Assembly: GCF_000720475.1 (NCBI RefSeq)
Contig: NZ_JOAP01000019.1
Coordinates: 1-64,000 of the forward strand
Length of the DNA stretch: 64,000 nt
Direction: 5' to 3'
Source of the DNA: Streptomyces aureocirculatus
GTDB taxonomy: Bacteria > Actinomycetota > Actinomycetes > Streptomycetales > Streptomycetaceae
Below are positions 1 to 10,340 of this stretch, piece by piece. Within the stretch, counting starts at the first letter, position 1. Each line of letters begins with the position of its first letter. The position numbers and the translations under genes were made by a program. The notes under the pieces were generated by a model, which was given only the letters and a program-made list of their open reading frames with translations, was not told the origin of the DNA and searched no databases.

Positions 1-70
1 GTTGCCGTACGGAGGGTGCGCAACCCGGCGCGGCGGGGGGCCGCCCTGTGCCCACCCGTTCCGCCCTCTG

Positions 71-159
71 GGCGGCCCAGTTGCCCACAGGGCGGCGGCC
101 CGGCTGCCCACAGGGCGGCGGCCCGGCTGCCCACAGGGCGGCGGCCCAGTTGCCCTCAG
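71..159. repeat. Short tandem repeat downstream of aceE
   Basis: A 23-nt unit is repeated three times (91-113, 114-136, 137-159) with a shorter 20-nt copy before it (71-90). The first two full copies are identical and the third differs at a few positions. It lies beyond the aceE terminator hairpin. I see no reading frame here that looks like a protein, so I treat it as non-coding minisatellite-type sequence. Confidence 0.75.
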
Positions 160-174
160 GGCTGGGGCGGGGGC

Positions 175-201
175 GGGGCCCCGTCGGAGTGACGGGGCCC
201 C
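175..201 (-). terminator. Hairpin terminator of aceE
   Basis: A perfect 11-bp inverted repeat (175-185 and 191-201) with a 5-nt loop starts 22 nt beyond the aceE stop codon. It is G+C rich and lacks a U tract, as is usual for Streptomyces terminators. Confidence 0.75.
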
Positions 202-223
202 GTGCCGCGTACCGAGCCGGAGG

Positions 224-2920
224 CTAGAGGCCGTACTTGGCCCTGGCCTCCTTGACCGCGGCCGCAGGCACCTCGCCGCGACCGGCAAGCCGGGCAAGCG
301 CCGCCACGACGATGGACTCGGCGTCGACGCCGAAGTGGCGCCGCGCCGCGTCCCGGGTGTCGGAGAGTCCGAACCCGTCCGCGCCGAGCGAGGAGTAGTC
401 CTGCTCGACCCACTGGGCGATCTGGTCGGGGACCTGACGCATGTAGTCGGAGACGGCGAGGACGGGTCCCTGGGCGCCTTCGAGAGCGGCACGCACGAAG
501 GGCGTGCGCTCCTCGCCGCGCAGCACCGCGGCGTCCGCCTCCAGGGCGTCCCTGCGCAGCTCGGTCCAGGAGGTCGCGGACCACACGTCGGCGGCCACCC
601 CCCACTCCTCGGCGAGCATCTTCTGGGCCTTGAGGACCCAGTGGATGGCCGTGCCCGAGCCGAGGAGCTGGATCCGCGCGGCGTTGGCGGCCGGCGACAG
701 ACCCGCCGACTCGGCCGTGTTGAAGCGGTACAGACCCTTCACGATGCCCTCGTCCACACCCGCGGGCTTCGCGGGCTGCGGCATCGGCTCGTTGTATACG
801 GTCAGGTAGTAGAAGACGTTCTGGTCCTCGCCGGGAGCGGCCTCGCCGTACATCCGGCGCAGACCCTCCTTGACGATCGCCGCGATCTCGTACGCGAACG
901 CCGGGTCGTAGGACAGCGCGGCCGGGTTCGTCGCGGCGATCATCGGCGAGTGGCCGTCCGCGTGCTGGAGGCCCTCACCGGTCAGCGTGGTGCGACCCGC
1001 GGTGGCGCCGATGAGGAAGCCGCGGCCGAGCTGGTCGCCGAGCTGCCACATCTGGTCGGCGGTGCGCTGCCAGCCGAACATCGAATAGAAGATGTAGAAG
1101 GGGATCATCGCCTCGCCGTGCGTCGCGTACGACGACGAAGCGGCGATGAAGTCCGCCATCGAACCGGCCTCGGTGATGCCCTCGTTGAGGATCTGGCCGT
1201 TCTTGGCTTCCTTGTAGTACATGAGCTGGTCGCGGTCGACCGGCTCGTACGTCTGCCCCTTCGGCGAGTAGATGCCGAGCGAGGGGAACAGCGACTCCAT
1301 GCCGAAGGTGCGGGCCTCGTCCGGGACGATCGGCACCCAGCGCTTGCCGGTCTCCTTGTCGCGTACGAGGTCCTTCAGGAGCCGTACGAGAGCCATGGTG
1401 CTCGCCACGTTCTGCGAGCCCGAGCCCTTGTCGAAGGACGCGAAGACCTTGTCGGCGGCGGGCGGCAGCGGCGCGAGCGCGTGCGTGCGGCGGGCCGGGG
1501 CGGGACCGCCGAGGGCGGCACGGCGCTCCTGGAGGTAGCGGACCTCCGGGGAGTCGGCGCCCGGGTGGCCGTAGGGCACCACGTCGTCGACGAACTGCGA
1601 GTCCGAGATCGGCAGGTCGAGCAGGTCCCGCATGTTCTTGAACTCGTCCGTCGTCAGCTTCTTCATCTGGTGGTTCGCGTTCTTCGACGCGAAGCCCTCA
1701 CCGAGGGTGTAGCCCTTGACGGTCTGCGCCAGGATGACGGTCGGCGCGCCCTTGTGCGCCAGGGCGGCCTTGTACGCGGCATACACCTTGCGCGGCTCGT
1801 GGCCACCGCGGGAGAGGTGGAAGCACTCCAGGATCTTGTCGTCGCTCAGCAGCTTCGCCATCTCGACGAGCGCCGGGTCCTTGCCGAAGAAGTCCTCGCG
1901 GATGTAGGCGGCGTCCCGCGTCTGGTACGTCTGCACCTGCGCGTCCGGCACCTCGCGGATACGGCGGACCAGAGCGCCCGTGGTGTCGAGCCGGAACAGC
2001 TCGTCCCAGGCGTTGCCCCACAGCGACTTCACGACGTTCCAGCCGGCGCCGCGGAACTGGGCCTCCAGCTCCTGCACGATCTTGAAGTTGGCGCGTACCG
2101 GACCGTCGAGGCGCTGGAGGTTGCAGTTGATGACGAAGGTCAGGTTGTCCAGGCCCTCGCGGGCGGCGAGTGCGAGGGCCGCCGTCGACTCGGGCTCGTC
2201 CATCTCGCCGTCGCCGAGGAACGCCCACACGTGCGAGGGCGAGACGTCCTTGATGCCGCGGTTGGTGAGGTACCGGTTGAAGCGGGCCTGGTAGATCGCC
2301 GACAGCGGGCCGAGGCCCATGGAGACGGTCGGGAACTCCCACAGCCAGGGCAGCCGGCGCGGGTGCGGGTAGGACGGCAGGCCGTTGCCGCCGGCCTCCT
2401 GGCGGAAGTTGTCGAGCTGCGTCTCGTTCAGACGGCCGTCGAGGAAGGCGCGGGCGTAGATGCCGGGCGAGGCGTGGCCCTGGATGTAGAGCTGGTCGCC
2501 GGAGCCGTCGCCTTCCTTGCCGTGGAAGAAGTGGTTGAAGCCCGTCTCGTACAGCCAGGCCGCCGACGCGAAGGTGGCGATGTGGCCGCCGACGCCGTGC
2601 TTGGCGCCGCGGGTGACCATCGCGGCCGCGTTCCAGCGGTTCCACGCGGTGATCCGGGCCTCCATCGCCTCGTCGCCGTCGATGACGGGCTCGGCGGCGG
2701 TGGGGATGGTGTTGACGTAGTCCGTCTCAAGAAGCTTGGGGAGCGCCAGGCCCGCGCCCTCGGCGCGCTCCAGCGTGCGGCGCATCAGGTACGCGGCACG
2801 GTGCGGCCCGGCCGCCTTGGTCACGGCGTCCAGGGAGGCCTGCCATTCGGCGGTCTCCTCCGGGTCGCGGTCCGGGAGCTGGTCGAGCTCGCTCAACTGG
2901 ATGCGGGAGGGGTCGGTCAT
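224..2920 (-). CDS. aceE: Pyruvate dehydrogenase E1 component, homodimeric type
   Basis: Thiamine-diphosphate-dependent decarboxylase that converts pyruvate to CO2 and passes the acetyl group to the lipoyl arm of E2. The product is 898 aa, the usual size for the single-chain AceE type. The ThDP/Mg motif is [10 protein letters not shown] near residues 236-245 with NCN near 265, and the region around residues 90-155 matches the family closely. The ATG at 2920 is chosen because AGGAAGG lies about 8 nt upstream; the open frame runs further upstream (to 3163) but is not protein-like there. It is transcribed alone, just downstream of a GntR/FCD regulator and near E2 and E3 genes, so pyruvate dehydrogenase is the likely complex. 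In actinobacteria AceE is known to share the sucB-type E2 and Lpd. Confidence 0.97.
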   Translation of the reverse strand: MTDPSRIQLSELDQLPDRDPEETAEWQASLDAVTKAAGPHRAAYLMRRTLERAEGAGLALPKLLETDYVNTIPTAAEPVIDGDEAMEARITAWNRWNAAAMVTRGAKHGVGGHIATFASAAWLYETGFNHFFHGKEGDGSGDQLYIQGHASPGIYARAFLDGRLNETQLDNFRQEAGGNGLPSYPHPRRLPWLWEFPTVSMGLGPLSAIYQARFNRYLTNRGIKDVSPSHVWAFLGDGEMDEPESTAALALAAREGLDNLTFVINCNLQRLDGPVRANFKIVQELEAQFRGAGWNVVKSLWGNAWDELFRLDTTGALVRRIREVPDAQVQTYQTRDAAYIREDFFGKDPALVEMAKLLSDDKILECFHLSRGGHEPRKVYAAYKAALAHKGAPTVILAQTVKGYTLGEGFASKNANHQMKKLTTDEFKNMRDLLDLPISDSQFVDDVVPYGHPGADSPEVRYLQERRAALGGPAPARRTHALAPLPPAADKVFASFDKGSGSQNVASTMALVRLLKDLVRDKETGKRWVPIVPDEARTFGMESLFPSLGIYSPKGQTYEPVDRDQLMYYKEAKNGQILNEGITEAGSMADFIAASSSYATHGEAMIPFYIFYSMFGWQRTADQMWQLGDQLGRGFLIGATAGRTTLTGEGLQHADGHSPMIAATNPAALSYDPAFAYEIAAIVKEGLRRMYGEAAPGEDQNVFYYLTVYNEPMPQPAKPAGVDEGIVKGLYRFNTAESAGLSPAANAARIQLLGSGTAIHWVLKAQKMLAEEWGVAADVWSATSWTELRRDALEADAAVLRGEERTPFVRAALEGAQGPVLAVSDYMRQVPDQIAQWVEQDYSSLGADGFGLSDTRDAARRHFGVDAESIVVAALARLAGRGEVPAAAVKEARAKYGL

Positions 2921-3069
2921 TACGCCGCCTTCCTGAGTCGGAGGGGGTGCCCATGCCTGTGTCGGGCGGGGGTCCCTTAACGGAAAGGGTCGGGGGTGCC
3001 CTTGGTCTTTGGCAGGACAGGGCGCGGGGCTCAACTGCGCAGTCGTTGGTGCGGCTCCGCAGCGGGCCC

Positions 3070-3105
3070 ATCGATGACTGTAAGCCCGCGATCGATGATC
3101 GATCA
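3070..3105. promoter_or_regulatory. Candidate operator in the aceE leader
   Basis: Between aceE and the regulator gene, ATCGATGA occurs at 3070-3077 and again at 3091-3098, 21 bp apart (two helical turns). The second copy runs into a perfect 10-bp palindrome TGATCGATCA at 3096-3105. This lies 150-185 nt upstream of the aceE start. It would suit the adjacent GntR protein, but that link is inference. The rest of the 372-nt spacer (2921-3292) shows no gene. Confidence 0.4.
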
Positions 3106-3292
3106 AAGCATTGAAGGGAAAACTTCCCCGATATGACAAAAGTGGGCACAGGGTGCCGCACAAAAGGGCACGCAGTGCCTTTGTTTTGAAGGGTTTTCGC
3201 AGGTGGGCGACTTATGAGCACGGTGCTCGGAGGATGAGCGCGGGCCCGTCGGCCAGCCCGGTCAGGGATCGTGTGACCGTCGGCCGACCCGG

Positions 3293-3916
3293 TCAGGGAC
3301 GGGGCGCGCAGCCGAGGACATGCGCCTTCACCAGGGCAGCGATCGCCGGATCGCGCTCCCGGAACGCCGACACCAGGGCCTCGTGCTCCTCCGCGTACGA
3401 CTGCTGGACCGTGCCGAGCCAGCGGATGGACAGTGCGGTGAAGACCTCGATGCCGAGGCCCTCCCAGGTGTGCAGGAGCACGGAATTGTGCGCGGCCCGC
3501 ACCATTTCCCGGTGGAAGGCCACGGTGTGCCGCACCTGGCCGGTGCCGTCGGACGCCCGGTCGGCCTCGTACAGGGCCGCCACATGGGGTTCGAGGGCCG
3601 AGCAGTCCTCGGCGAGACGGTCGGCCGCGAGCTCCGCCGCGATGGCTTCGAGACCGGCCCGCACGGGGTAGCTCTCCTCCAGGTCGGCGGCGGTCAGGTT
3701 CCGCACCCGGACGCCCTTGTTGGGCGCGGACTCGATCAGGCGAAGCGACTCCAGCTCCCGCAGCGCCTCGCGCACCGGGGTCTGGGAGACCTCCAGTTCG
3801 ACGGCGATCCTGCGTTCCACGATCCGCTCGCCCGGTTTCCAGCGACCGCTCACGATGCCTTCCACGATGTGCTCGCGAATCTGTTCGCGCAGCGAGTGAA
3901 CGACGGGCGCGGTCAT
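3293..3916 (-). CDS. GntR-family regulator, FadR/FCD subgroup
   Basis: 207 aa. Residues 1-75 form the winged helix-turn-helix of the GntR family (EQIREHIVEGIVSGRWKPGE, then SQTPVREALRELESLRLIES). Residues 85-200 are an all-helical FCD ligand-binding domain, which in this family often binds an organic acid with a metal ion. ATG at 3916 is preceded by GGAGGAG about 5 nt away. The gene lies directly upstream of aceE in the same direction and downstream of sucB, so control of pyruvate or 2-oxoacid dehydrogenase genes is a reasonable guess, comparable in role to PdhR of enterobacteria. The sequence does not show the effector. Confidence 0.9.
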   Translation of the reverse strand: MTAPVVHSLREQIREHIVEGIVSGRWKPGERIVERRIAVELEVSQTPVREALRELESLRLIESAPNKGVRVRNLTAADLEESYPVRAGLEAIAAELAADRLAEDCSALEPHVAALYEADRASDGTGQVRHTVAFHREMVRAAHNSVLLHTWEGLGIEVFTALSIRWLGTVQQSYAEEHEALVSAFRERDPAIAALVKAHVLGCAPRP

Positions 3917-4010
3917 GGGGGCTCCTCCGGCGGTCGGAAGCGTGGCCCGAAGGGCCTCGGTGGGGGGCGACGGGCGGGCAACCCTTAGACAATACGGCCA
4001 ATACGGCCGC

Positions 4011-4040
4011 GCCCCCGCCCGGAGGACTCCGGACGGGGGC
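4011..4040 (-). terminator. Hairpin terminator of sucB
   Basis: An inverted repeat of 13 nt per arm (4011-4023 and 4028-4040) with one mismatch and a 4-nt loop lies about 44 nt past the sucB stop codon, in the spacer before the GntR gene. The same spacer holds a direct repeat AATACGGCC (about 3991-4009) that may belong to the promoter of the regulator gene. Confidence 0.65.
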
Positions 4041-4083
4041 GTACTCGCTGATGAGACGAGTGTTACAGCCGAAAGTGAGGCGA

Positions 4084-5928
4084 CTACAGGCCGAGTTCGA
4101 CCTCGAACTCGCCGGCCTCAAGGATCGCCTTGACCGTCGTCAGGTAGCGGGCGGCGTCCGCGCCGTCCACCAGACGGTGGTCGTAGGACAGCGTCACGTA
4201 CGTCATGTCCCGCACCGCGATGGTCTCGCCGAGATCGGGGTGGTTGATGACGACCGGGCGCTTGACGGTGGCACCGATGCCGAGGATGCCCACCTGGTTC
4301 GGCGGCACGATGATCGTGTCGAACAGCGCGCCGCGCGAGCCGGTGTTGGAGATGGTGAACGTCGCGCCCGACATCTCGTCCGGGCTGATCTTGCTGGTGC
4401 GGACCTTGGTGGCCAGGTCGGCGGTCGCCTTGGCGATACCGGCCAGGTTCAGGTCACCGGCGCCCTTGATGACCGGCGTCATCAGACCCTTCTCGGAGTC
4501 CACGGCGATGCCGATGTTCTCCGAGTCGAAGTACGTGATGGTGCCCTCGTCCTCGTTGATGCGGGCGTTGACGACCGGGTGGGCCTTCAGCGCCTGCGCC
4601 GCCGCCTTGACGAAGAACGGCATCGGGGACAGCTTGACGCCCTCACGGGCGGCGAAGGAGTCCTTGGCCGCGGCACGCAGCTTCATCAGCTTCGTGATGT
4701 CGACCTCGACCACGCTGGAGAGCTGGGCCTGGCCGTGCAGCGCCTTCATCATGTTGTCGCCGATGACCTTGCGCATGCGGGTCATCTTGACGGTCTGACC
4801 ACGCAGCGGGGACGCCTCGATGACCGGAGCCTTCGACGCGGCCTGCGCCGCGGGAGCCGCGGCGGGGGCGGGGGCGGCGGCCGGAGCCGGGGCCTTGGCG
4901 GCCTCGGCGGCGGCGAGCACGTCCTGCTTGCGGATGCGGCCACCGACGCCGGAGCCCTTGACCGAGCCCAGGTCGACGCCGTTCTCCGTGGCGAGCTTGC
5001 GCACCAGCGGGGTGACGTAGGCGCCGTCGTCCGCCGGGGTCGCCGGAGCCGCCGGGGCGGCGGGCTTGGCCGGGGCGGCGGGCTGCGCCGGGGCCGGAGC
5101 GGCGGCTGCGGGCTGCGCGGGGGCGGCGGGCTGCGCTGCCGGGGCCGCGGGCTGCGCCGGAGCCGGGGCTTCCTCCTTGGCCGGAGCCGGGGCGGGAGCC
5201 TCCTCCTTGGCCGGGGCCGGGGCCTCGGCGGGAGCGGCCGGGGCCGCGGCCGGAGCGGCGGCGGGGGCCGCGCCCGGGGCACCGATGACGGCGAGCTTGG
5301 CGCCGACCTCGGCGGTCTCGTCCTCACCGACGACGATCTCGAGCAGCACACCGGCGATGGGCGACGGGATCTCGGTGTCGACCTTGTCCGTGGAGACCTC
5401 GAGCAGCGGCTCGTCGGCCGCGACGGAGTCGCCGACCTCCTTCAGCCAGCGGGTGACGGTGCCCTCGGTGACGGACTCGCCGAGCGCGGGCAGGGTGACC
5501 TCGGTGCCCTCGGCGGAACCGCCGGAGGCAGCCGGGGCCTCGGCCTGCGGTGCGGCCTGCTGCGGGGCCTCCTCCTGCGCGGGGGCGGCCGGGGCCTCTT
5601 CCTGCGCGGGGGCGGCGGGGGCCTCTTCCTGCGCGGGGGTGGCCGGGGCCTCTTCCTGCGCGGGAGCGGCGGAGCCGCCCGCGTCGCCGGAGCCGTCGTC
5701 GATGACGGCCAGCTCGGCGCCGACCTCGACGGTCTCGTCCTCGGCCACCTTGATGGAGGCGAGCACACCGGCGGCGGGGGAGGGGATCTCGGTGTCGACC
5801 TTGTCGGTCGAGACCTCGAGCAGCGGCTCGTCGGCCTCGACGCGCTCGCCCTCGGCCTTCAGCCAACGGGTGACAGTGCCTTCAGTGACGCTCTCGCCGA
5901 GCGCCGGAAGGGTTACGGAAACCGACAT
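4084..5928 (-). CDS. sucB: 2-oxoacid dehydrogenase E2, dihydrolipoamide acyltransferase with two lipoyl domains
   Basis: 614 aa. Two N-terminal lipoyl domains each carry the lipoylation motif [11 protein letters not shown], with the target lysines near residues 43 and 182. Long Ala/Pro/Glu linkers follow each domain. A peripheral subunit-binding domain lies near 304-340 ([20 protein letters not shown]), then the catalytic acyltransferase domain with [13 protein letters not shown] near the C terminus. ATG at 5928 has AAGGAG about 11 nt upstream. It lies 60 nt after lpd in the same direction, so lpd-sucB is probably one unit. Such proteins are often annotated as the succinyltransferase, but the actinobacterial homologue (DlaT) also serves pyruvate dehydrogenase, and aceE is next door. 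The sequence does not decide substrate preference. Confidence 0.95.
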   Translation of the reverse strand: MSVSVTLPALGESVTEGTVTRWLKAEGERVEADEPLLEVSTDKVDTEIPSPAAGVLASIKVAEDETVEVGAELAVIDDGSGDAGGSAAPAQEEAPATPAQEEAPAAPAQEEAPAAPAQEEAPQQAAPQAEAPAASGGSAEGTEVTLPALGESVTEGTVTRWLKEVGDSVAADEPLLEVSTDKVDTEIPSPIAGVLLEIVVGEDETAEVGAKLAVIGAPGAAPAAAPAAAPAAPAEAPAPAKEEAPAPAPAKEEAPAPAQPAAPAAQPAAPAQPAAAAPAPAQPAAPAKPAAPAAPATPADDGAYVTPLVRKLATENGVDLGSVKGSGVGGRIRKQDVLAAAEAAKAPAPAAAPAPAAAPAAQAASKAPVIEASPLRGQTVKMTRMRKVIGDNMMKALHGQAQLSSVVEVDITKLMKLRAAAKDSFAAREGVKLSPMPFFVKAAAQALKAHPVVNARINEDEGTITYFDSENIGIAVDSEKGLMTPVIKGAGDLNLAGIAKATADLATKVRTSKISPDEMSGATFTISNTGSRGALFDTIIVPPNQVGILGIGATVKRPVVINHPDLGETIAVRDMTYVTLSYDHRLVDGADAARYLTTVKAILEAGEFEVELGL

Positions 5929-5988
5929 GGTTTCTGTTGCTCCTTAACTACGTACGTATGTGGTCGTCGCGCCCGTGGGACTGAAGGC

Positions 5989-7377
5989 TCAGTCGTGGGA
6001 GTGCAGCGGCTTGCCGGCGAGGGCGAGGTGGGCCTCGCCGAGCGCCTCGTTCTGCGTCGGGTGGGCGTGGATGAGCTGGGCGACCTCGGCGGGCAGCGCT
6101 TCCCAGTTGTAGACGAGCTGGGCCTCGCCGACCTGCTCACCCATGCGGTCGCCGACCATGTGGACGCCGACCACGGCACCGTCCTTGACCTGGACGAGCT
6201 TGATCTCGCCCGCGGTCTTGAGGATCTTGCTCTTGCCGTTGCCCGCGAGGTTGTACTTCAGAGCGACGACCTTGTCCGCGCCGTAGATCTCCTTGGCCTT
6301 GGCCTCGGTGATGCCCACGGAGGCGACCTCGGGGTGGCAGTACGTCACCCGGGGCACGCCGTCGTAGTCGATCGGGACGGTCTTGAGACCGGCCAGACGC
6401 TCCGCGACCAGGATGCCCTCGGCGAAGCCGACGTGCGCGAGCTGGAGCGTCGGGACCAGGTCACCTACGGCCGAGATCGTCTCCACGTTCGTCCGCATGT
6501 ACTCGTCGACGAGGACGTAGCCGCGGTCCATCGCGACGCCCTGCTCCTCGTACCCGAGGCCCTGGGAGACCGGGCCGCGGCCGATGGCGACGAGCAGCAC
6601 CTCGGCCTCGAAGGTCTTGCCGTCGGCGAGGGTGACGCGCACGCCGTTCTCGGTGTACTCGGCCTTGTCGAAGAAGGTGCCGAGGTTGAACTTGATGCCG
6701 CGCTTGCGGAAGGCGCGCTCAAGAAGCTTGGAGCTGTTCTCGTCCTCGACCGGCACCAGGTGCTTGAGGCCCTCGATGACCGTCACGTCGGTCCCGAAGG
6801 ACTTCCAGGCGGAGGCGAACTCGACGCCGATGACGCCGCCGCCGAGGATGATCGCGGACTCCGGCACGCGGTCGAGGACCAGCGCGTGGTCGGAGGAGAT
6901 GACGCGGTTGCCGTCGATCTCCAGGCCCGGCAGGGACTTCGGCACGGAGCCGGTCGCCAGGAGGATGTGGCGGCCCTGGATCCGCTGGCCGTTCACGTCC
7001 ACGGAGGTCGGGGACGACAGGCGGCCCTCGCCCTCGATGTAGGTGACCTTGCGGGATGCGACCAGGCCCTGGAGGCCCTTGTACAGGCCGGCGATCACGT
7101 CGTCCTTGTACTTGTGGACGCCCTTGATGTCGATGCCCTCGAAGGTGGCCTTGACGCCGAACTGGTCGGCCTCGCGTGCCTGGTCGGCGATCTCGCCGGC
7201 GTGCAGCAGGGCCTTCGTGGGGATGCAGCCGTTGTGCAGGCAGGTGCCGCCGAGCTTGTTCTTCTCGATCAGTGCGACGTCGAGACCAAGCTGCGAGGCG
7301 CGCAGGGCCGCGGCGTAACCGCCACTGCCACCGCCGAGGATCACTAGGTCGAAAACGGTGCTGGCGTCGTTCGCCAC
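5989..7377 (-). CDS. lpd: Dihydrolipoyl dehydrogenase (E3)
   Basis: FAD-dependent pyridine-nucleotide-disulfide oxidoreductase that re-oxidises dihydrolipoamide on E2. 462 aa. The FAD-binding motif is GGGSGGYAAALRAS near residues 15-28; the redox-active disulfide is GGTCLHNGCIPTK (Cys46 and Cys51); the NAD-binding motif is IILGGGVIGVEFAS; the catalytic His-Glu pair lies in HPTQNE near the C terminus. The GTG at 7377 is chosen because GGAGG lies 7 nt upstream and the product then starts where the family does; the open frame runs further upstream without protein-like content. The neighbouring sucB and aceE supply the partner subunits. Confidence 0.96.
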   Translation of the reverse strand: MANDASTVFDLVILGGGSGGYAAALRASQLGLDVALIEKNKLGGTCLHNGCIPTKALLHAGEIADQAREADQFGVKATFEGIDIKGVHKYKDDVIAGLYKGLQGLVASRKVTYIEGEGRLSSPTSVDVNGQRIQGRHILLATGSVPKSLPGLEIDGNRVISSDHALVLDRVPESAIILGGGVIGVEFASAWKSFGTDVTVIEGLKHLVPVEDENSSKLLERAFRKRGIKFNLGTFFDKAEYTENGVRVTLADGKTFEAEVLLVAIGRGPVSQGLGYEEQGVAMDRGYVLVDEYMRTNVETISAVGDLVPTLQLAHVGFAEGILVAERLAGLKTVPIDYDGVPRVTYCHPEVASVGITEAKAKEIYGADKVVALKYNLAGNGKSKILKTAGEIKLVQVKDGAVVGVHMVGDRMGEQVGEAQLVYNWEALPAEVAQLIHAHPTQNEALGEAHLALAGKPLHSHD

Positions 7378-7657
7378 GTCACGTCCTCCATGCATGTGCG
7401 CCGTGCGCCGGACCCCTGTTACCGGGGACGACCGGTCGGTCGGCTGGTATACGGCCGCTCTTCTTCGGCCCTGTGGTGGGGGCCCTGTCCTGCCGAGAAC
7501 CCATCTTCGCACTTGTCGGCGACAGGCGGGACGCCGGGCTGGTCCCAGAGCCGTCCGATCGTCCGTGGCGGCGGGCATCGTCGCGTACGGACGTACGGAT
7601 TTCATCCACAGCGAACAGCGGCCTTCGTCGCGCCGTGGGCGGCATCACATCCGCTCA

Positions 7658-7699
7658 TGGGTACGGTCCCGGACCCGAGGGCGTCCGGGACCGTACCCA
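7658..7699 (-). terminator. Strong hairpin terminator of pepA
   Basis: A perfect 17-bp inverted repeat (7658-7674 and 7683-7699) with an 8-nt loop sits 30 nt beyond the pepA stop codon. It insulates lpd-sucB from pepA. The rest of the 351-nt spacer (7378-7728) presumably holds the lpd promoter; I see no gene. Confidence 0.85.
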
Positions 7700-7728
7700 G
7701 GTTGCTGAGCAGTTGGGGTGGGCCAAGG

Positions 7729-9270
7729 TCAGCCGAGGTCGCCCGCGGCGGTGCGCTCGGCGAGGCGCACCAGGGTGCGGACGGCGGAGCCCGTGCCGCC
7801 CTTGGGGGTGTAGCCGAAGGGGGCGGACTCGTTGTAGGCGGGGCCCGCGATGTCCAGGTGGGCCCAGGCGATGCCCTCGCCCACGAACTCCTTCAGGAAG
7901 AGACCGGCGACCAGACCGCCGCCCATGCGCTCGCCCATGTTGGCGATGTCGGCGGTGGGGGAGTCCATGCCCTTGCGCAGGTGCTCCGGCAGCGGCATCG
8001 GCCAGGACGGCTCGCCGACCTCCTCCGCGATCTCGTGGACCGAGGTGCGGAAGGCGTCGTCGTTGGCCATGATGCCGAAGGTGCGGCCGCCGAGCGCCAT
8101 CATCATGGCGCCGGTCAGGGTGGCCACGTCGACGATGGCGTCGGGCTTCTCCTCCGAGGCCCTGGTGAGGGCGTCGGCCAGGACCAGGCGGCCCTCGGCG
8201 TCGGTGTTGAGCACCTCGACGGTCTTGCCGCTGTACATGCGAAGGACGTCGCCGGGGCGGGTCGCCGAGCCCGACGGCATGTTCTCGGCGAGCGCCAGCC
8301 AGCCGGTGACATTGACGTCGAGGCCGAGGCGGGCGGCGGTGATCACGGCGGCGAACACGGCGGCGGCGCCGGCCATGTCGCACTTCATGGTCTCGTTGTG
8401 ACCGGCCGGCTTCAGCGAGATGCCGCCCGAGTCGTACGTGATGCCCTTGCCGACGAAGGCGAGGTGCTTCTTGGCCTTGCCGGCCGAGTACGAGAGCTTC
8501 ACCAGGCGCGGCGGGGCCTCGGAGCCCGCGCCGACACCGAGGATGCCGCCGTAGCCGCCCTTGGCGAGGGCCTTCTCGTCCAGGACCTGGATCTTGACGC
8601 CGTGCTCCTTGGCGGCGGCGGTGGCGACCGCGGCGAAGGCCTCCGGGTTCAGGTCGTTCGGCGGGGTGTTGACCAGGTCGCGGGCGCGGTTGAGCTCCTC
8701 GGCGACGGCGGTCGCACGCTCGACGGCGGCCTTGTGGGCCTTGTCGCGCGACTTGGCGCCGAGCAGGGCGACCTCGGCGAGCGGCGCCTTGGCGCCCTTG
8801 GCGCCCTTGCCCTTGGCGGCGGTGTCGTCGCCGTTGTCCTTGTAGGCGTCGAAGGAGTACGCGCCGAGAAGCGCGCCCTCCGCGATGGCGCCCGTGTCGG
8901 CGGCGTCCTCGATCGGCAGCGCGAAGGCGGCCTTCTTGCTGCCCGCGAGGGCGCGGGCGGCGGCACCGGCCGCGCGGCGCAGCGCCTCGGCGTCGTACCC
9001 GGAGTCCTTCTCGGGGACCGCGCCGAGGCCGACTGCCAGGACGAGCGGCGCCTTGAATCCGGACGGCGCGGGCAGCTTCGTCACCTCGCCCTCGGCGCCC
9101 GCGGCGCCGAGGGTCTCAAGGACGGAGGCGAGCTTGCCGTCGTACGCCTTGTCCACGGACTCGGCGCCGGGGGCCACCACGGGTCCCTTGGCGCCTTTCG
9201 CGACACCGACGACGATCACGTCGGCGCGCTGGCCGGACGCGGCGGCGGTGCTGAGAGTCAGAGCAGTCAC
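7729..9270 (-). CDS. pepA: Leucyl aminopeptidase, M17 family
   Basis: Cytosolic di-metal aminopeptidase that removes N-terminal residues from peptides. 513 aa. The M17 signature NTDAEGRLVLADAL is at residues 355-368; metal ligands include the Lys/Asp of VGKGITYDSGGISLK (about 273-287) and the Asp of MKCDMAGAAA; the C terminus holds the conserved AHLDIAGPAYNES. The start is GTG at 9270 with GAGGG about 11 nt upstream. In E. coli the homologue can also bind DNA, but nothing here shows that. The gene is flanked by a strong terminator on one side and a 137-nt spacer from cobS on the other. Confidence 0.95.
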   Translation of the reverse strand: MTALTLSTAAASGQRADVIVVGVAKGAKGPVVAPGAESVDKAYDGKLASVLETLGAAGAEGEVTKLPAPSGFKAPLVLAVGLGAVPEKDSGYDAEALRRAAGAAARALAGSKKAAFALPIEDAADTGAIAEGALLGAYSFDAYKDNGDDTAAKGKGAKGAKAPLAEVALLGAKSRDKAHKAAVERATAVAEELNRARDLVNTPPNDLNPEAFAAVATAAAKEHGVKIQVLDEKALAKGGYGGILGVGAGSEAPPRLVKLSYSAGKAKKHLAFVGKGITYDSGGISLKPAGHNETMKCDMAGAAAVFAAVITAARLGLDVNVTGWLALAENMPSGSATRPGDVLRMYSGKTVEVLNTDAEGRLVLADALTRASEEKPDAIVDVATLTGAMMMALGGRTFGIMANDDAFRTSVHEIAEEVGEPSWPMPLPEHLRKGMDSPTADIANMGERMGGGLVAGLFLKEFVGEGIAWAHLDIAGPAYNESAPFGYTPKGGTGSAVRTLVRLAERTAAGDLG

Positions 9271-9407
9271 GGTGCTGAAGTCCCTCTTTCGTGGAGTTCC
9301 ACTGAGTTCTTGAGTTCTGTCGAGCTCAGGTGAGATCTACGCGATCTCATGGGCTTTGGGGTGGTAAGCCCGTCGCGAGCCTACGCCCGTAAGTGTTGCG
9401 GTGTGCC

Positions 9408-10202
9408 TCACTGTGCGTGCTGGCCGAGGGAGAGCACAAGGAGGGCCGTGGTCGCGGCGGTCTCGGCGAGGCCGCCGAAGACGTCTCCGGTGACGCCGCC
9501 GAAGCGGCGCAGGCAGTGGCGCAGGAGGAGTTCGGCGACGGCGCAGCCGAGCACCACGGCGGCGGCGCCGCGGACCGCTCCGTAGGGTCCGTCGGGGGCG
9601 CCCGCGGCCGCCGCCGCGGTGGTGGCGACGGCCAGGACAACTGCGGCGGCGGGCCCCGGCACGGTCCCCGCGACGGCGGCGCCCAGGCCTTCGGGGCGGG
9701 CTGCGGGGACGTTTCTGCGGGCCGCCAGGGTGAGCGCGAGGCGGGCCGTCACGGCGGCCACGACCGTGCCTGCGGCGCCGTGCAGCCAGCCCTTGTCGTA
9801 GAGCCCCGCGAGCGCGGCCACCTGGGCGAGCAGCGCGAGGACCAGGGTGATCACACCGAACGGGCCGATGTCGGACTGCTTCATGACGCGCAGCGCGTCG
9901 TCGGCCGGCTTGCCGCTGCCGAGGCCGTCGGCGGTGTCGGCGAGGCCGTCCAGGTGCAGCCCCCGGGTGGCCGCGGCCGGAACCGCGACGGCGGCGACGG
10001 CGGCCAGCAGCGGGCCCGCGCCGAGCACGAGCAGGCCCGCGCCCGCGGCGGCGGCACCGACGCCCACGGCCAGGCCCGCGAGCGGGGCGCACAGCATGCC
10101 CGTACGGGCGGCGTCACGGTCCCACCGGTGGACGCGGACGGGAATCACGGTGAGCGTCCCGAAGGCGAACCGGAGGCCGTCGGCGGGGCTGGGTCGTGGC
10201 AT
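9408..10202 (-). CDS. cobS: Adenosylcobinamide-GDP ribazoletransferase (cobalamin synthase)
   Basis: Integral membrane enzyme joining adenosylcobinamide-GDP with alpha-ribazole in the last steps of vitamin B12 assembly. 264 aa, almost entirely hydrophobic with several predicted membrane spans. The family signature RGLHLDGLADTADGLG lies near residues 79-94, followed by MKQSDIGPFG. ATG at 10202. The other lower-ligand genes, cobT (13.7 kb) and the cobU fusion (16.2 kb), are on the same strand but separated by unrelated genes. I see no cobalamin riboswitch near any of them. Confidence 0.94.
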   Translation of the reverse strand: MPRPSPADGLRFAFGTLTVIPVRVHRWDRDAARTGMLCAPLAGLAVGVGAAAAGAGLLVLGAGPLLAAVAAVAVPAAATRGLHLDGLADTADGLGSGKPADDALRVMKQSDIGPFGVITLVLALLAQVAALAGLYDKGWLHGAAGTVVAAVTARLALTLAARRNVPAARPEGLGAAVAGTVPGPAAAVVLAVATTAAAAAGAPDGPYGAVRGAAAVVLGCAVAELLLRHCLRRFGGVTGDVFGGLAETAATTALLVLSLGQHAQ

Positions 10203-10340
10203 CCGGCGAGGCTACCCGCTGCGCGGGGGCGGTCCGGGGGCGAGGTGCCGCTGCGCGGGGGCGTGGGCTGGAGGCGAGGTGTCCGTCGGGCGGTGGTGGT
10301 CGGGCTGCGGGGTTCGGGGGCCGGACGGAGGATGGGGCGC

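Noticed and set aside
2..2980. 992-codon open frame on the plus strand opposite aceE
   Set aside because: It is an antisense frame created by G+C-rich codon use; the minus strand carries complete AceE motifs over the same bases. The same applies to the long plus-strand frame at 4051-7347 opposite sucB and lpd.
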